In this document: positions 22,859 through 37,530 of the stretch, one piece after another | Numbering within the stretch: position 1 is the stretch's first letter | Layout: each line of letters begins with the position of its first letter | NCBI GenBank assembly: GCA_023313575.1 | Contig: JAJTTP010000001.1 | Location: 5,518,001 to 5,582,000, forward strand | Direction: 5' to 3' | Source: Eutypella sp. D-1 | Lineage: Eukaryota > Ascomycota > Sordariomycetes > Xylariales > Diatrypaceae | Length of the DNA stretch: 64,000 nucleotides | Translations under genes and position numbers: made by a program | The notes under the pieces: generated by a model | Database searches by the model: none | Seen by the model: the letters and a program-made list of their open reading frames with translations, nothing else | What the model was told of the DNA's origin: nothing

Positions 22859-25800
22859 AAAAAACCTAAATAAGATAAAAATTAAAAACTTATACCCGAA
22901 AAAAAGCAACCTCCTGCCGGTAAAAAAACGCTCGGAATAATCCGCCGCGTATACTCGGACAGTAACATCCGTTAATAAAGATTATAAAAAGCTAAACGAT
23001 TAACCTAAGCCGTAATAAAACGATAACGTTAATAATAATAAAACAAATACCTCGATAACGATAAAAAAAAAGCTTTCGCGGAAACTTATTACGTAAAAAA
23101 AAAAAAGATAAAACGATTAATTAATTAGTTTAAAAAACGATAAAATTATAAATTAAAAAAGATATACGGCACTTATATTAAACGATTTTAATAACGCTTT
23201 AAAAAATAACGATTTAAAATTTACTTATAATAACTTCGTAACTAAAATAAGTTTATTAATTAAAAAATCTAAACTCGAACGTTGCACTTTTTAAAACACC
23301 TTATTAACTGTCGAAAATATAAATGCTATTAATATAAAGAATAAAAAATCGGTATTATTAACCGAATCAGATAAATAATTAAAAAAAAATTTAATTTTTT
23401 ATAATAAAAAAAAAACAAAACTAATCGACGATAATATAAAAAAATCATACGTTATACTAACCGTATACCGTATGGTTAGGAATAGCTAAAAAAAATATCT
23501 TGCCCTGGAGGATATTAAGTATACCATTATAACGAATATACATATTAAATAATAAAAACCATAAAAATCCGGAACGAGATCGAATAATAAAAACATAAAA
23601 TCCGATATTAAAAAAACAAGTTATTAAATACCGACCTATACGTTTATAAAAATTTATTAAAAAGGATAACCCTTAATAAAATTAACCTTAAACATTTTTA
23701 TAAAGATTTAATAGCAAAAAAATAACCGTACGTATAAAAAAAATCCAGCGAAAGAAAACTTTATAATAACCCGCGTAACGTTATACAAATTTACGGCAAA
23801 AATTTAAAAAGTTAAGGCCGTTTATATTAAGGCTATAAAACGGTATTATAAGGCTTAAAAACGTAATACGATACTTATAAGCCATTTTAAAAACCTAAAA
23901 ACGATACGGATATACCATAATACGAATAAAGGTTAAAAATAACTGGTATACCGTTATAATAAATAACGGAGCCGACGGTAATTATATAACCTTAAAACTA
24001 TATAATAAGTTATAATTACTATAAAAAGAAAAATAATACCTTTATAATATAACGGGAACCGAAAATTATGCTTTTAAATATAATAAAAAAAAAGTATTAT
24101 AAAAAACCAATTAATTTAACGTATATATCGAAAAATAAAAATAAAACGATATCTTTAACATTATACCTTTAAAAAGATACGACATAATCTTTAAGTAACT
24201 ATAATTATATTAATATAATTTATCGATTAATTAAAAAACTGGCTAAATAATATTTCCTTATCCTTTAAAAACCGACGATAACTTAAAAAAAAGATTTTAA
24301 TACTTAACAAATAATAAATACGGATATAAAAACATGATAAAAACTTTACTAAAAGGAACACGACGAATTAAAAAAAAAGGATATAAAAAAAGGATTAAAC
24401 GAATTATCGCATTTATCCGATAACGATTCCGCCTTTTTAATAACATCTTAAAAAAAGAAAATACGATAACATTATAAATACGTAACGTACTACCATAATA
24501 CCATTAATATAATAAAATATTTCGCGAAAAATTTAAAAAAAAATTACCATAACATAATAAATAAGATTACGAGATTATTTTAATAAAAGAAAAACGCCAC
24601 GATTCCATAAAATCTATAACCTTAACGAAACTGAATTTAAAAAATTATAAAAATACCTCGAAAATAAGTTAATAAAAAGATATATTCGACGATTAAAATC
24701 ATTAACAAAATACTTTATTATATTTATGCCTAAAAAAAACGGCAAATTACGATTAATAATCGATTATCGATAATTAAATAAAATTATTATTAAAAACCGA
24801 ATACCGTTATTACTTATTATTAAAATAAAAAACCGTTTATATAAAGTTAAATAATTCATTACCTTAAACCTTAAAAACGGATATTACCATATTAAAATCA
24901 AACCCGGAAATAAATAAAAAATAACCTTTAAAACGAAATACGGCTTATTTAAGTACTTAATTATGCTTTTCGGATTAATTAACGTATTAACATTATTTTA
25001 ACGCATAATTAACCACGTTTTACGAAAATATTTTAATATTTTCGTTATTTACTATTTTAATAATATCTTTATTTACTCGGAATTAAAGGAATAATATAAA
25101 AAGCATATATATAAAGTATTAAAAACATTATAAAACGTTAATTTATTAATGGAACCCGAAAAAAATATATTTTATATATAAAAAATAAAATTCCTCGGAC
25201 ATATTATCACCTTTAAACATATTAAAATAAACCTTAAGAAAATCGTAACTATTAAAAATTAAAAAATGCTTACCAGTATAAAAGAAATACAGGCCTTTTT
25301 CGGCTTAATAAATTATTATCGGAAATTTATATAACGATTTAAACATATTATAACACCCTTTACGGAATTAATAAAAAAGAATAAACGGTTTATATAAATT
25401 AATAAAACAAATAAATTTTTTAAAAAGCTGAAAAACGTTATTATTAACGAATTAATACTTATTATATACGATCTTAAAAAACCCGTTAAATTAAAAACCG
25501 ACGCTTTAAATTACGCCTTCGGAGTATAAATTAAATAATAAGATAAAGAAAAAAAATTACACCTTATCGCATTTTACTTTTATAAACTTATTAAAACCGA
25601 ATTTAATTATCCGATTTACGATAAAAAATTTCTTATTATCGTTAACGTATTTAAAAAATTTAAATATTACTTTATAAAAAATATGCACCAAGTTAAAATT
25701 TATACCGATTATAAAAATATTACACATTTTTCTACTATTTAAACCCTTAACGGAAAACAGTTACGATACGCTAAATATTTCGCAGAATTTAATTATATTA

Positions 25801-26924
25801 TTATTTATAAAAAAGGATTAAAAAACGGATAAATAAATATTATTAATAAATAGCCTGTTATGGAAAAAAAGTATATACTAATTAAATACGCGGTATTCCG
25901 ATAAACGCTAAAAGAATACCTGGAATAACGATAAATTGCTATTATTAAAATCATTTAGGATAACCTATATAAATAAATCAAATAATAGAATAACGAATTA
26001 TTAATAAAAAAATAAATAAAAAAGCTATAAATATTATAAGAATTACAGGAATAGTTAATATAAAAGATTTATAAATATCCTTTATACGGATACCCGGGAA
26101 ACTATAAATTTTTTAAACGATTATAACGGACTTATATATTTAATAAAATGAAATTAATAATATAACAAATATAATACCGATATAATATATATGGAAAAAT
26201 TAAAATAAAACGATATAAACTTTATAAAAAATTATAACTATTACCAGTTAATAAACGATTATAAAAATCTATCATATTTAATTTTATTATTAAATTATTA
26301 ATATTAAAAGATTTAATAACACGTAACGGTTATAACAGCATATTTATAATCGTTAACCGATTTATAAAATTTTTTTATTTTATTTTATATAACGAAAACA
26401 CCGACGTAAAGTAAATGGCATATATTTTTTTATAACATATTATAATAATATACGGCCTTATATTCGAAATTATCTCCGATAAAGGAATAACATTTATATC
26501 GAAATTTTAATAAAGTCTTATAATAAGATTAAAACTAAACCCCAAATTTACGACAGTTTTTAAACCTTAAGTAAACGGATAAATAGAACGAACCAATTAA
26601 ATATTAAAAACCTACCTTTAATAATATATTAATTATAAGCAAAATAATTAAATTAAATAATTATTTATCGTATAATTAGCTTATAACATAACTTATTATA
26701 AAAATATACGGATAACACTTATTAACGCCAATTTCGGATTTACTTTAAACGTTTATTAAAACGCTTATAAAAAAGGACCAAATAATATTAAAACCATATT
26801 AATATCAGAACGATTTAAATAATTATATAAAAAAATAAAAAAAAAACTCGAATTTATATATTAACGAATAAGCAAATATTATAACTAAAAAAGGTTAAAA
26901 AAACCAACCTTTTCGGAGGGAGAT

Positions 26925-27131
26925 ATGGTTTATTTAGTTATAAAAAATATCATAACAAAACGACTTAGCAAAAAACTTAACTATAAATATATCGGACCGT
27001 ACCTAATTATTAAAAAAATATCAAAAAATAATTATAAACTAAACTTATTATTAAAAATTAAAATCCATTTAATCTTTCACATTTTCTTATTTAAAGACGT
27101 AATAAATATAAATGCTATAAAAACAGAATAA
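26925..27131 (+). pseudogene. Integrase C-terminal fragment, element C
   Basis: Short surviving frame with KLNYKYIGPYLIIKKI followed by IHLIFHIFLF, matching the conserved post-core integrase segment of Ty3/gypsy elements (Lys-Leu-x-x-x-x-x-Gly-Pro-Phe and His-Pro-Val-Phe-His-Val-Ser-Leu pattern). It runs into a chromodomain broken by stops. Not a gene in its own right. Confidence 0.85.
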
Positions 27132-27261
27132 AATAACGTCGAAATAAAAATAAACGAATACGAAATAAAGAAAATCTTAAACGTATAAATAAAAAATGGA
27201 CGAATAAAATATAAAGTTAAATAAAAAAAATATAATAACTCCGAAAATATATAAAAACTTA

Positions 27262-27690
27262 TTAACTATTTAATAAACGCTTAATGTTTTTTAAACAATT
27301 TTTATTAACGCCGACGAAAACGTTAATAAAAATAATATCATAATTAAAATCACCCGATATATTTATTTTAAACTAATTAAAATCCGGAATAACCTTAAGA
27401 TTTACCGACGCTTTAATAAACCCCGTAAAACGCGTATCTTTCGCCTGACGCTCCTTTTTTTTTAACCTTTTTAACTTTTTTAAAAACTGAAAACCATAAC
27501 AAACCATCTTTTTCCCACGATATCGAAAAAACTCCTATAATTTTCGGAAACGTTAAAAACGCGTAATAACCTTATTTATCTCTTTTTAAAAATAAAAAAG
27601 TCGTTCCTTAATTAACGCCTCCTTACGTTTTAAACGATTTTATTCGTAAATAATATTTTAAAAAAAATTAATTAAAATCTTTAAGCCATC
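27262..27690 (-). pseudogene. Antisense coiled-coil frame of element C (RIP-broken)
   Basis: On the strand opposite to gag-pol, between chromodomain and 3' LTR, ending tail-to-tail over the pol end at 27,262. Motifs in order are EQNRLKRKEAL (Q from a TAA), LQKEI-like heptads, KKMVCYGFQFLKKLKRL, RFTGFIK and DIIFIN. In-frame stops are TAA/TAG where Gln is expected. Extent upstream of 27,690 is uncertain. Function unknown. Confidence 0.62.
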
Positions 27691-30229
27691 GTATTACCGT
27701 TTATATAAAATGCAATTTTAATAACGAATAAAACCCTCGGATATTACGTATTATTCTTTATAATAAAAATAAAAAGAATAAAGCATAATTTCGAATTTAA
27801 AAAATAAAATATAAAAGGTAAAGGTTTTATAACCTTCCTGTTAATTAATTTGGCGATAAAATTTAAAAACATAATCAGTTATAATGAAAAAATAAAAACA
27901 TAAAAACGGAAAAAACTTATAAAAAATAAATAAAAGTACGGAAATTAAGTTTTAAAGATAAAAACCCTGGAAAAGGAGAAATCGTGTTATAACCTGATTA
28001 GGTTAAATGGGGCAGGTAACCTTATTTATTAACGGTATTACCGGAAAAATAAAAGCGTAAGCTAGCCATATTTAATAAGCTATAAAAAAAGCTATACATA
28101 AATCCGTTATAATCTATAGATTTAAAGGTATTAATTAAATCCGTTACGATTTAAAGATTTAATATAATTACATATTTTAATATTAAGGATAAAAGATATA
28201 AATAATATATAATTATATTTATTACTTTTTTCCTAAATAATTTTTAAAGCTTATTAGCTTATAATATAATTTAGTTACTTAAAGCACCTTTTTTTTTATT
28301 ATTACTAAACGTAATTATTTATTACTTAAAACCCCAGCACTCTTATTAACATAAACCCCTCGACTGGATTAATAGTTAGGAATAGACCAGCCGTTACATA
28401 ACTTCGTAACTGGAATAAATTTATTAATTAAAAAATCCAAACTCGGACGCCGTATTTTTTAAAATACCCCGTTAATTACCGAAAATACGAATATTATTAA
28501 TATAAGGAAAGAAAAATCGGTATTATTAACCGAATTAAATAAATAGTTAAAAAAGAATTCGATTTTTTATAACAGGAAAAAAATAAAACCGATCGATAAT
28601 AATATAAAAAAATCACACGTTATATTAACCGCGTACCGTATAATTAAAAATGGTTAAAAAAAATATCCTACCCCGGAGGATATTAAATATATTATTATAA
28701 CAAATATATATATTAAATATTAAAAGTTATAAAGATCCGGAATAAGATCGAATAATAAAAATATAAAATCCGATATTAAAAAAATAAGTTATTAAACGCC
28801 GATTTATACGTTTATAAAAACTTATTAAAAAAGATAACCTTTAATAAAGTTAATTTTAAATATTTTTATAAAAGTTTAATAGCAAAAAAATAACCGTACG
28901 TATAAAAAAATTTAATAAGGAAAAACTTTATAATAACTTATATAACGTTATATAAGGTTACGGTAAAGATTTAAAAAAATAAGGCCGCTTATATTAAGGT
29001 TATAAAACGGTATCATAAAGTTTAAAAACGTAATATAATATTTATAAACCATTTTAAAAATTTAAAAACGATACGGATATATTATAATACGAATAAAAAT
29101 TAAAAATAATTAATATACCGTTATAATAAATAACGGAGTTAATAATAATTATATAACCTTAAAATTATATAATAAATTATAATTATTATAAAAAAAAATA
29201 ACACTTTTATAATATAACGGGAACCGAAAGTTATACTTTTAAATACGATAAAAGAAAAATATTACGGGAAACCGATTAATTCGATATATATATCGAAAAA
29301 TAAAAATAAAACGTTATCTTTAACATTATACTTTTAAAAGGATACGATATAATTTTTAAATAACCATGGTTATATTAATATAATCCATCGATTAATTAAA
29401 AAACTGGTTAAATAATATTTCCTTATTTTTTAAAAACCGATAACAATTTAAAAAAAAGATCTTAATATTTAACAAATAATAAATACGGATATAAAGATAC
29501 GATAAAAACCTTATTAAAAAGAATACGACGAATTAAAAAAAAAGGATATAAAAAAAGGATTAAATAAATTATCGTATTTATCCGATAACGATTCCGTTTT
29601 TTTAATAACATTTTGGAAAAAAAAAATATAATAATATTATAAATGCGTAACGTATTACTATAATATTATTAATATAATAAAATGTTTCGTAAAAAATTTA
29701 AAAAAGGATTACCAGACCGTAATAAATAAAATTACGAGATTATCCTTATAAAAGGAAAAACGCCACGATTCCATAAAATTTATAACCTTAATAAAACCGA
29801 ATTTAAGGAATTATAAAAATACCTTAAAAATAAGTTAATAAAAGGATATATCCGACGATTAAAATCATTAATAAGATACTTTATTATATTTATGCTTAAA
29901 AAAATAATAAATTATAATTAATAATCGATTATCGATAATTAAATAAGATTACCGTTAAAAACCGAATACCGTTACTATTTATTATTAAAATAAAAAACCG
30001 TTTATACGGAATTAAATGGTTTATTACTTTAAATTTTAAAAACGGATATTATTATATCAGAATTAAACCCGGAGATAAATAAAAAACAGTTTTTAAAACG
30101 AAATACGGCTTATTTAAATATTTAATTATATTTTTCGGATTAATTAATGCATTAACATCGTTTTAACATATAATTAATTACGTATTACGAAAATATCTTA
30201 ATGTTTTTATTATTTATTATTTTAACGAT

Positions 30230-30642
30230 TATAACGGCTGGTTTATTCCTAACTATTAGTTTAGTCGAAGGGTCTATGTTAATAAAAGTGCTAAGGTTTT
30301 AAGTAATAAATAATCACGTTTGGTAATAATAATAAAAAAGGTGCTTTAAGTAACTAAATTATATTATAAGCTGGTAAGTTTAAAAATTATTTAAAAAAAG
30401 GTAATAAACGTAATTATATATTATTTATATCCTTTATTCCTGATATTAAAATATGTGGTTATATTAAATCCTTAGATTATAATAGATTTAACTGATACCT
30501 TTGGATTTATAGATCATAACGGATCCATGTGTGGCTTTTTTTATGGCTTATTAAATGTGGCTGGCTTATGTCTTTATTTTTCCGGCAGTACCGCTAACAA
30601 ATAAGGTTACCAGCCCCCACTTGGCCTAGTCAGGCCATAATA
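30230..30642 (-). mobile_element. Reverse solo LTR inserted in the RT active site of element B
   Basis: 413 bp flanked by ACGAT at 30,225-30,229 and 30,643-30,647. The insertion lies directly after TAT TTT AAC GAT (YFND, the mutated YxDD box of element B). Its U3 (GGCCTGACTAGGCCAAGTGGGG on the complement) is the C/D type. Well preserved relative to its surroundings. Confidence 0.92.
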
Positions 30643-33600
30643 ACGATATCCTTATTTATTTAAAATTAGAAAAATAACATAAAAAGCATATATATAAAGT
30701 ATTACAGATATTATAAAACGTTAACTTATTAATAAAACCCGAAAAAGATATATTTTATATATAAGAAATGGAATTTTTTAAATATATTATTACCCCCGAA
30801 TATATTAAAATAAACTTTAAAAAAATCGTAATTATTAAAGATTAGGAAATGCTTATTAATATAAAAAAAATACAGGCCTTTTTCGGCTTAATAAATTATT
30901 ATCGGAAGTTTATATAACGATTTAAACATATTATAACACTTTTTACGGAATTAATAAAAAAAATAAACGGTTTATATAAACTGATAAAATAAATAAATTT
31001 TTTTAAAAATTAAAAAACGTTATTATTAACGAATTAATATTTATTATATACGATTTTAAAAAACCTGTTAAGTTAAAAACCGACGTTTCGGATTATGTTT
31101 TCGGAGCATAAATTAAATAATAAAATAAAAAAAGAAATTATACTTTATCGTATTTTATTTTTATAAATTTATTAAAACCGAACTTAATTATTTAATTTAT
31201 AATAAGGAATTTCTTATTATCGTTAACGTATTTAAAAAATTTAAATATTACTTTATAAAAAATATGTATTAAGTTAAAGTTTATACCGATTATAAAAATA
31301 TTACATATTTTTTTATTACTTAAACCTGTTATGGCCTGACTAGGCCAAGTGGGGCAGGCAACCCTATTCGTTGACGGTATTACCGAAAGAATAGAAGCGC
31401 AAGCCAGCCACGCTTAATAAGCTATAAAAAAAGCCACACATGGACCCGTTATGATCCATGGATCTAAAGGTATTAGTTAGATCCGTTACGATTTAAGGAT
31501 TTAATATAACCACATATTTTAATATTAAGAATAAAGGATATAAATAATATATAATTACGTTTATTACTTTTTTCTTAAATAATCTTTAAGCTTATTAGCT
31601 TATAATATAATTTAGTTACTTAAAACACCTTTTTCTTTATTATTACTAAACGTAACTATTTATTACTTAAAACTTTTAATACTTTTATTAACATAAACCC
31701 TTTAATTAGACTAATAGTTAGGAATAAACCAGCCGTTACACGTTATAAGCTTTTATTTAGTAATGTTATCAGCTTTAAGTAATATTCGATATTATATTTT
31801 TTTTAAGCTAAAACTCTTAATAAATTATTTAATATTTACTCGAATAAATCGAATAAATTAAGCGAACGGCAATTATAGTTACGAATTAAAAGGTTATACC
31901 CGTTAAATTTAAGCTTAAAAAATTTGGACCTTATAATGGCATTACCTTTATGCGACCTTTTTTTATTATAGCCGCGGCTTATTTATATTAATAACGCCAT
32001 ATAATAACCACGGAAGCCGATAAAATTCTTAATATTATTTTATGCTTTACCGGAGGAATAATTTAATGGTTTAAACCCATTTTAAACGCCTTCGTAAAAG
32101 TGAAAAAAAAAAAAGAACTGCGGAAATTAAACGTTTTTTTAAAAAGTATAAGAATTTCGTAAAAAAGGTAAAAGCTAATTACGGAAACCCGGATAAAGCT
32201 TAAGCCGTTACGTAATAACTTTTAAGTTTTAAACAGAAAAAGGTAACCTATACGTATGCTGCGTAATTTAAATAACTTATTATTAAAACGGATTAAATCG
32301 ATAATAAATCTTTTATCGATACGTTTTATTAAGGATTTAAAAACTTAGTTAAAGATAAAATTATTACGTAAAATAAATTAAGTGTTTTTAATAAGTTCGT
32401 TGCCTTAATAATTAAAATCGATAATAAATAATTTAAACGACGCCAGGAAAAAAAAGGATATTATATACTTAAAGGATTTAAAAAACACTAAAATAATAAA
32501 AATTAAAACCAAAAGCTTACCGACACATTTTACGGGACGGCATTAGGACCAATATTATTTAATATAATACGAAAAAATAAGCGATAAATTAAATGCTATA
32601 ATTATAACAAAATAGAATATTTTAAAAAAGAATACAAAAGACTTAAGCAAAATATAAATTAAAAACTTATACCTAAGGAAAAATAACCTTTTACCGGTAG
32701 AAAAACGCTCGGAATAATCCGCCGCGTATACTCGGATAATAACATTTATTAATAAAGATTATAAAAAGCTAAATAATTAACCTAAACCGCCGCAAAATAA
32801 TAACGTTAATAATAGCAAAATAAATACTTCGATAACGATAAAAAAAAAGCCTTCGCGGAAACCTATTTCGTAAAAAAAAAGAAAATAAAATAATTAATTA
32901 ACTGGCTTAAAAAACGATAAAACTATAAACTAAAAAAAATATACGGCATTTACATTAAACGATTTTAATAACGCTTTAAAAAGTAACGGTTTAAAATTTA
33001 TTTATAATAACTTCGTAATTAGGACGAATTTATCAGTTAAAAGATTTAAACCCGGACGCCGTATTTTTTAAAACACTTTATTAACTGTCGGAAAATAAAA
33101 TGTTATTAACATAAAGAACGAAAAATCGGCATTATTAGCTAAATTAGATAAATAGTTAAAAAAGGATTCGATTTTTTATAATAAAAAAAAGATAAAACCG
33201 ATCGACGATAATATAAGGAAATTCGGCGTTATTATAACCGCGTACCGTATAAATAAAAGTAATTAGAAAAAATGTCCTGCCCCGGAGGATATTAAATATG
33301 TTATTATAACAAATATATATATTAAACGTTAAAAGCTATAAAGATCCGGAACGAAATCGAATAATAAAAACACGAAATCCGATATTAAAAAAATAAGTTA
33401 TTAAACGCCGACTTATATACGTTTAAGGATTTATTAAAAAGAATAACCTTTAATAAAATTAGTTTTAAATATTTTTATAAAAATTTAAAAGTAAAAAAAT
33501 AATTATACATATAAAAAAAATCCAATAAAGGAAAACTTTATAATAACCCGTATAACGCTGCTTAAATTTACGGCAAGGATTTAAAAAGATAAAACCGCTT

Positions 33601-34830
33601 GTATTAAAGTTATAAAGCGGTATTATAAGGCTTAAAAACGTAATATGATATTTATAAGCTATTTTAAAAGCTTAAAAACGATACGGATATATTATAATAT
33701 AAATAAAGGTTAAAGATAATTGGTATACCGTTATAATAAATAACGGAGCCGAAAGTAATTATGTAACCCCGAAATTATATAATAAGTTATAGCTATTATA
33801 AAAAAAGAAATAACATTTTTATAATATATTAAAAACCGAAGGTTATGTTTTCCGGTACGACGAAAAAAAAATATTACGAAAAACCGATTAACTTAACGTA
33901 TATATTAAAAGATAGAAATAAAACGTTATTTTCGATATTATGCCATTAAAAAGATACGATATAATCTTTAAGCAATTATGGCTGTATTAATATAATTTAT
34001 CGATTAATTAAAAAACTGGTTAAATAATATTTCTTTATCTTTTAAAAACCGATAATAATTTAGAAAAAAAATCTTAATATTTAACGGATAGCGAGTACGG
34101 ACATAAGGATACGATAAAAACCTTATTAAAAGGAATACGACAAATTAAAAAAAAAGGATACGAAAAAAGGATTAAACGAATTATTGCGTTTATCCGATAA
34201 CGATTCCGCCTTTTTAATAGCATCTTAAAAAAGGAAAATACGATAACATTATGAATACGTAACGTATTATTATAATATTATTAATACGATAAAGTGTTTT
34301 GCGAAAAATTTAAAAAAAAATTATTAAACCGTAATAAATAAGATTACGAGATTATCTTTATAAAAAAAAAAACGTTACGATTTTATAAAATTTATAACTT
34401 TAACGAAATCGAATTTAAGGAATTATAAAAGTACCTCGAAAATAAATTAATAAAAGGATATATTTAACGATTAAAATTATTAATAAAATACTTTATTATG
34501 TTTATGCTTAAAAAAAATGGCAAATTACGATTAATAATCGATTATCGATAATTAAATAAGATTACCGTTAAAAACCGAATACCGTTATTATTTATTATTA
34601 AGATAAAGGACTGCCTGTACGGAGCCAAATGGTTTATTATTTTAGATTTTAAAAATAAGTATTACCATATTAAAATTAAACCCGGAGATAAGTGGAAAAC
34701 AGCTTTTAAAACGAAATACGGCTTATTTAAGTATTTAGTTATATTTTTCGGATTAACTAATGTATTAATATCGTTTTAACGTATAATTAACCACGTATTA
34801 CGAAAATATTTTAATATTTTTATTATTTAT

Positions 34831-34860
34831 TATTTTGACGATATCTTTATTTATTCGGAA
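34831..34860 (+). pseudogene. Reverse transcriptase YxDD box, element D
   Basis: Codons read Y-F-D-D-I-F-I-Y-S-E, the catalytic palm motif of LTR retrotransposon reverse transcriptase. The aligned codons read YFNN in C (25,053), YFND in A (16,967-16,938) and YFND broken by an LTR in B (30,218-30,229). This fixes the pol frame in each copy. Confidence 0.88.
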
Positions 34861-36702
34861 TTAGAAAAACAGTATAAAAAATATGTATATAAAGTATTAT
34901 AAACATTATAAAACGTTAACCTATTAATGGAACCCGAAAAAAGTGTATTTTATATATAAAAAGTGGAATTTTTTAAACATATTATTACCTTTGAATATAT
35001 TAAAATGGACCTTAAAAAAATCGCAATTATTAAGGATTAAAAAATGCTTATTAATATAAAAGAAATACAGGCCTTTTTCGGTTTGGCAAATTATTATCGG
35101 AAGTTTATACGACGATTTAAATATATTATAACACCTTTTACGGAATTAATAAAAAAGGATAAACGGTTTATATAAATTAATAAGGTAAATAAATTTTTTA
35201 AAAAGCTAAAAGACGTTATTATTAGCGAACCAGTACTTATTATATACGATTTTAAAAGACCCGTTAAGTTAAAAACCGATGCCTCGGATTATACTTTCGG
35301 AGCATAAATTAAATAACGAAATAAAGAAAAAAAATTATACCTTATTATATTTTACTTTTATAAATTTATTAAAATTAAACTTAATTATCCGATTTATAAT
35401 AAGGAATTTCTTATTATCGTTAATGTATTTAAAAAATTTAAATATTACTTTATAAGAAATATGTATTAAGTTAAGGTTTATACCGACCATAAGAATATTA
35501 CATATTTTTTTATTACTTAAACCTTTAACGGAAAATAATTACGATATGCTAAATATTTTACGGAATTCAATTATATTATTATTTATAAAAAAGGATTAAA
35601 AAACGGACGAGCAAACGTTATTAATAGGTAACCTATTATGGAAAAAAAGTACATATTAATTAAATACGCGGTATTCCGATAAACGTTAAAAAAATACCTG
35701 GAATAACGATAAATTGCTATTATTAGGATTATTCGAAATAACTTATATAAATAAATCGAATAATATAATAATAACTTATTAAAGGAAAAATAAATAAAGA
35801 AATTATAAGTATTATTAAAACTGTAGGAATAATTAATATAGGAAATTTATAAATATCCTTTATACGGATACCTAGGAGATTATAAACTTTTTAAACGATT
35901 ATAGCGGACCTATGTATTCGATAAAATAAAATCAGTAATATAACGAATATAACGACGATATGATATATATGGAAAAACCAAAATAAAACGATATAAACTT
36001 TACGGAGAATTATAACCATTACCAGTTAATAAACGACTATAAAAGTTTATTATATTCGATTTTATTACCAAATTACCGATATTAAAAGATTTAATAATAC
36101 GTAATAATTATAATAACATATTCGTAATTATTAACCGATTTATAAAGTTTTTTTATTTTATTTTATATAATAAAAACATTAATGTAAAGTAAATAACATA
36201 TATCTTTTTATAACATATTATAATAATATACGGCTTTATATTCGAAATTATTTCCGATAAAGGAATAATATTTGCATCGAAATTTTGGCAAAGTTTTATA
36301 ATAAGATTAAGATTAAACCTTAAGTTTATAACAGCTTTTAAACCTTAAGTAAACGGATAAACAGAACGAATTAATTAAATATTAAAAACCTACTTTCGAC
36401 AGTATATTAATTATAAGCAAAACAATTAGGTTAAATAATTATTTATCGCATAATTAGCTTATAACATAGCTTATTATAAAAATATACGAATAATATTTAT
36501 TAACGCTAATTTCGGATTTATTTTAAACGTTTATCGAAACGTTTATAAAAAAGGATCAGATAATATTAAAGCCATATTAATATTAAAACAATTTAAATAA
36601 TTACATAAGAAAATAAAAGAAAAACTTAAACTTGTATATTAATAAATAAATAAATATTATAATTAAAAAAGGTTAAAAGGATTAACTTTTTCGGAAGGAA
36701 AT

Positions 36703-37060
36703 ATGGTTTATTTAGCCATAAAAAACATCACGATAAAACGACCCAGTAAAAAACTCGATTATAAATACATCGGACTATATTTAATTATTAAGAAAATATT
36801 AAAAAATAATTACGAATTGGACTTATTATTAAAAGTTAGGATTTATTTAATTTTTTATATTTCCTTATTTAAGAACGTAACAGATATAAACGTTATAAAA
36901 ACAGGACGAAATAACGTCGAAATAGAAATAGATAAATACGAAATAAAAAAAATCTTAAACGTGCGAATAAAGGATGGATAAATAAAATATAAAGTTAAAT
37001 AAAAAGGATATAATAATTTCGAAAATATATAAGAACCCGTTAATTACTTAATAAACGTTT
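36703..37060 (+). pseudogene. Integrase C-terminus plus chromodomain, element D
   Basis: The longest open remnant of pol. KLDYKYIGLYLIIKKI and IYLIFYISLF mark the integrase C-terminus. YEIKKILNVRIKDG then opens a chromodomain (usual EVEEILD pattern), continuing as YKVK-stop-KGY and ending near 37,060, with the Trp codons of VKWKGY and TWEP read as stops. The chromodomain places the family in the chromoviruses, which target methylated-histone chromatin. Confidence 0.87.
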
Positions 37061-37530
37061 AACGCTTTTTAAAAAATTTTTATTAATATCGATAAAAGCG
37101 TTAGTAAAAATAATATCTTAATTAAAATCACCCGATATATTTATTTTAAACTAATTAAAATCCGAAATAACCTTAAAATTTACCGACGTTTTAATAAACC
37201 CCGTAAAACGCGTATTTTCCGCCCGACGCTCCTTTTTTTTTAACCTTTTTAATTCCTTTAAAAATTAAAGACCACGATAAACCATTTTTTTCTTACGATA
37301 TCGAAAAAACTTTTATAATTTTCGGAAACGTTAAAAACGCGTAATAGCTTTATTTATTTCCTTTTAAAAACGAAAGAGTTATTTCTCGGTTAACGCTTTT
37401 TTACGTTTTAAACGATTTTATTCGCGAACGATATTTTAAAAAGAATTAATTAAAATTTTTAAGCCATCGTATTACCGTTTATATAAAATGTAATTTTAAT
37501 AACGAGCAAAACTTTCGGATATTATATACT
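37040..37530 (-). pseudogene. Antisense coiled-coil frame of element D (RIP-broken)
   Basis: Best preserved copy. Reading from about 37,530 down: RYxNYILYKRxYDGLKIL, REQNRLKRKKAL, KEINKAITRF, KKKMVYRGL, LKELKRLKKKERRAENTRFTGF, and a final stop at 37,040; x or Q mark TAA/TAG where Gln is expected. Strongly charged heptad pattern predicts a coiled coil of more than 60 residues before a conserved hydrophobic C-terminal part. I recall similar hypothetical proteins in fungal genomes but no function. Confidence 0.62.

Larger units (their letters stand above)
21551..28398 (+). mobile_element. Element C: full-length Ty3/gypsy chromovirus-like retrotransposon
   Basis: 6,848 bp with LTRs 21,551-21,964 and 27,984-28,398, flanked by the target duplication TAACT (21,546-21,550 and 28,399-28,403). 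Gag comes first; a CCHC zinc knuckle at 22,817-22,858 has its second Cys changed to Tyr (TGT to TAT). The RT signature at 25,053 reads YFNN, both catalytic Asp codons mutated to Asn. The integrase C-terminus is at 26,925-27,131 and the chromodomain at about 27,140-27,280. A purine tract AAAAGGAGAAATCG precedes the 3' LTR. The element cannot be autonomous. The minus strand at about 27,262-27,690 holds the shared antisense frame. Confidence 0.94.

Noticed and set aside
26925..27131. Independent small gene
   Set aside because: It is the integrase C-terminus of element C; the same frame recurs at 36,703 and 39,363 at equivalent positions in D and B.
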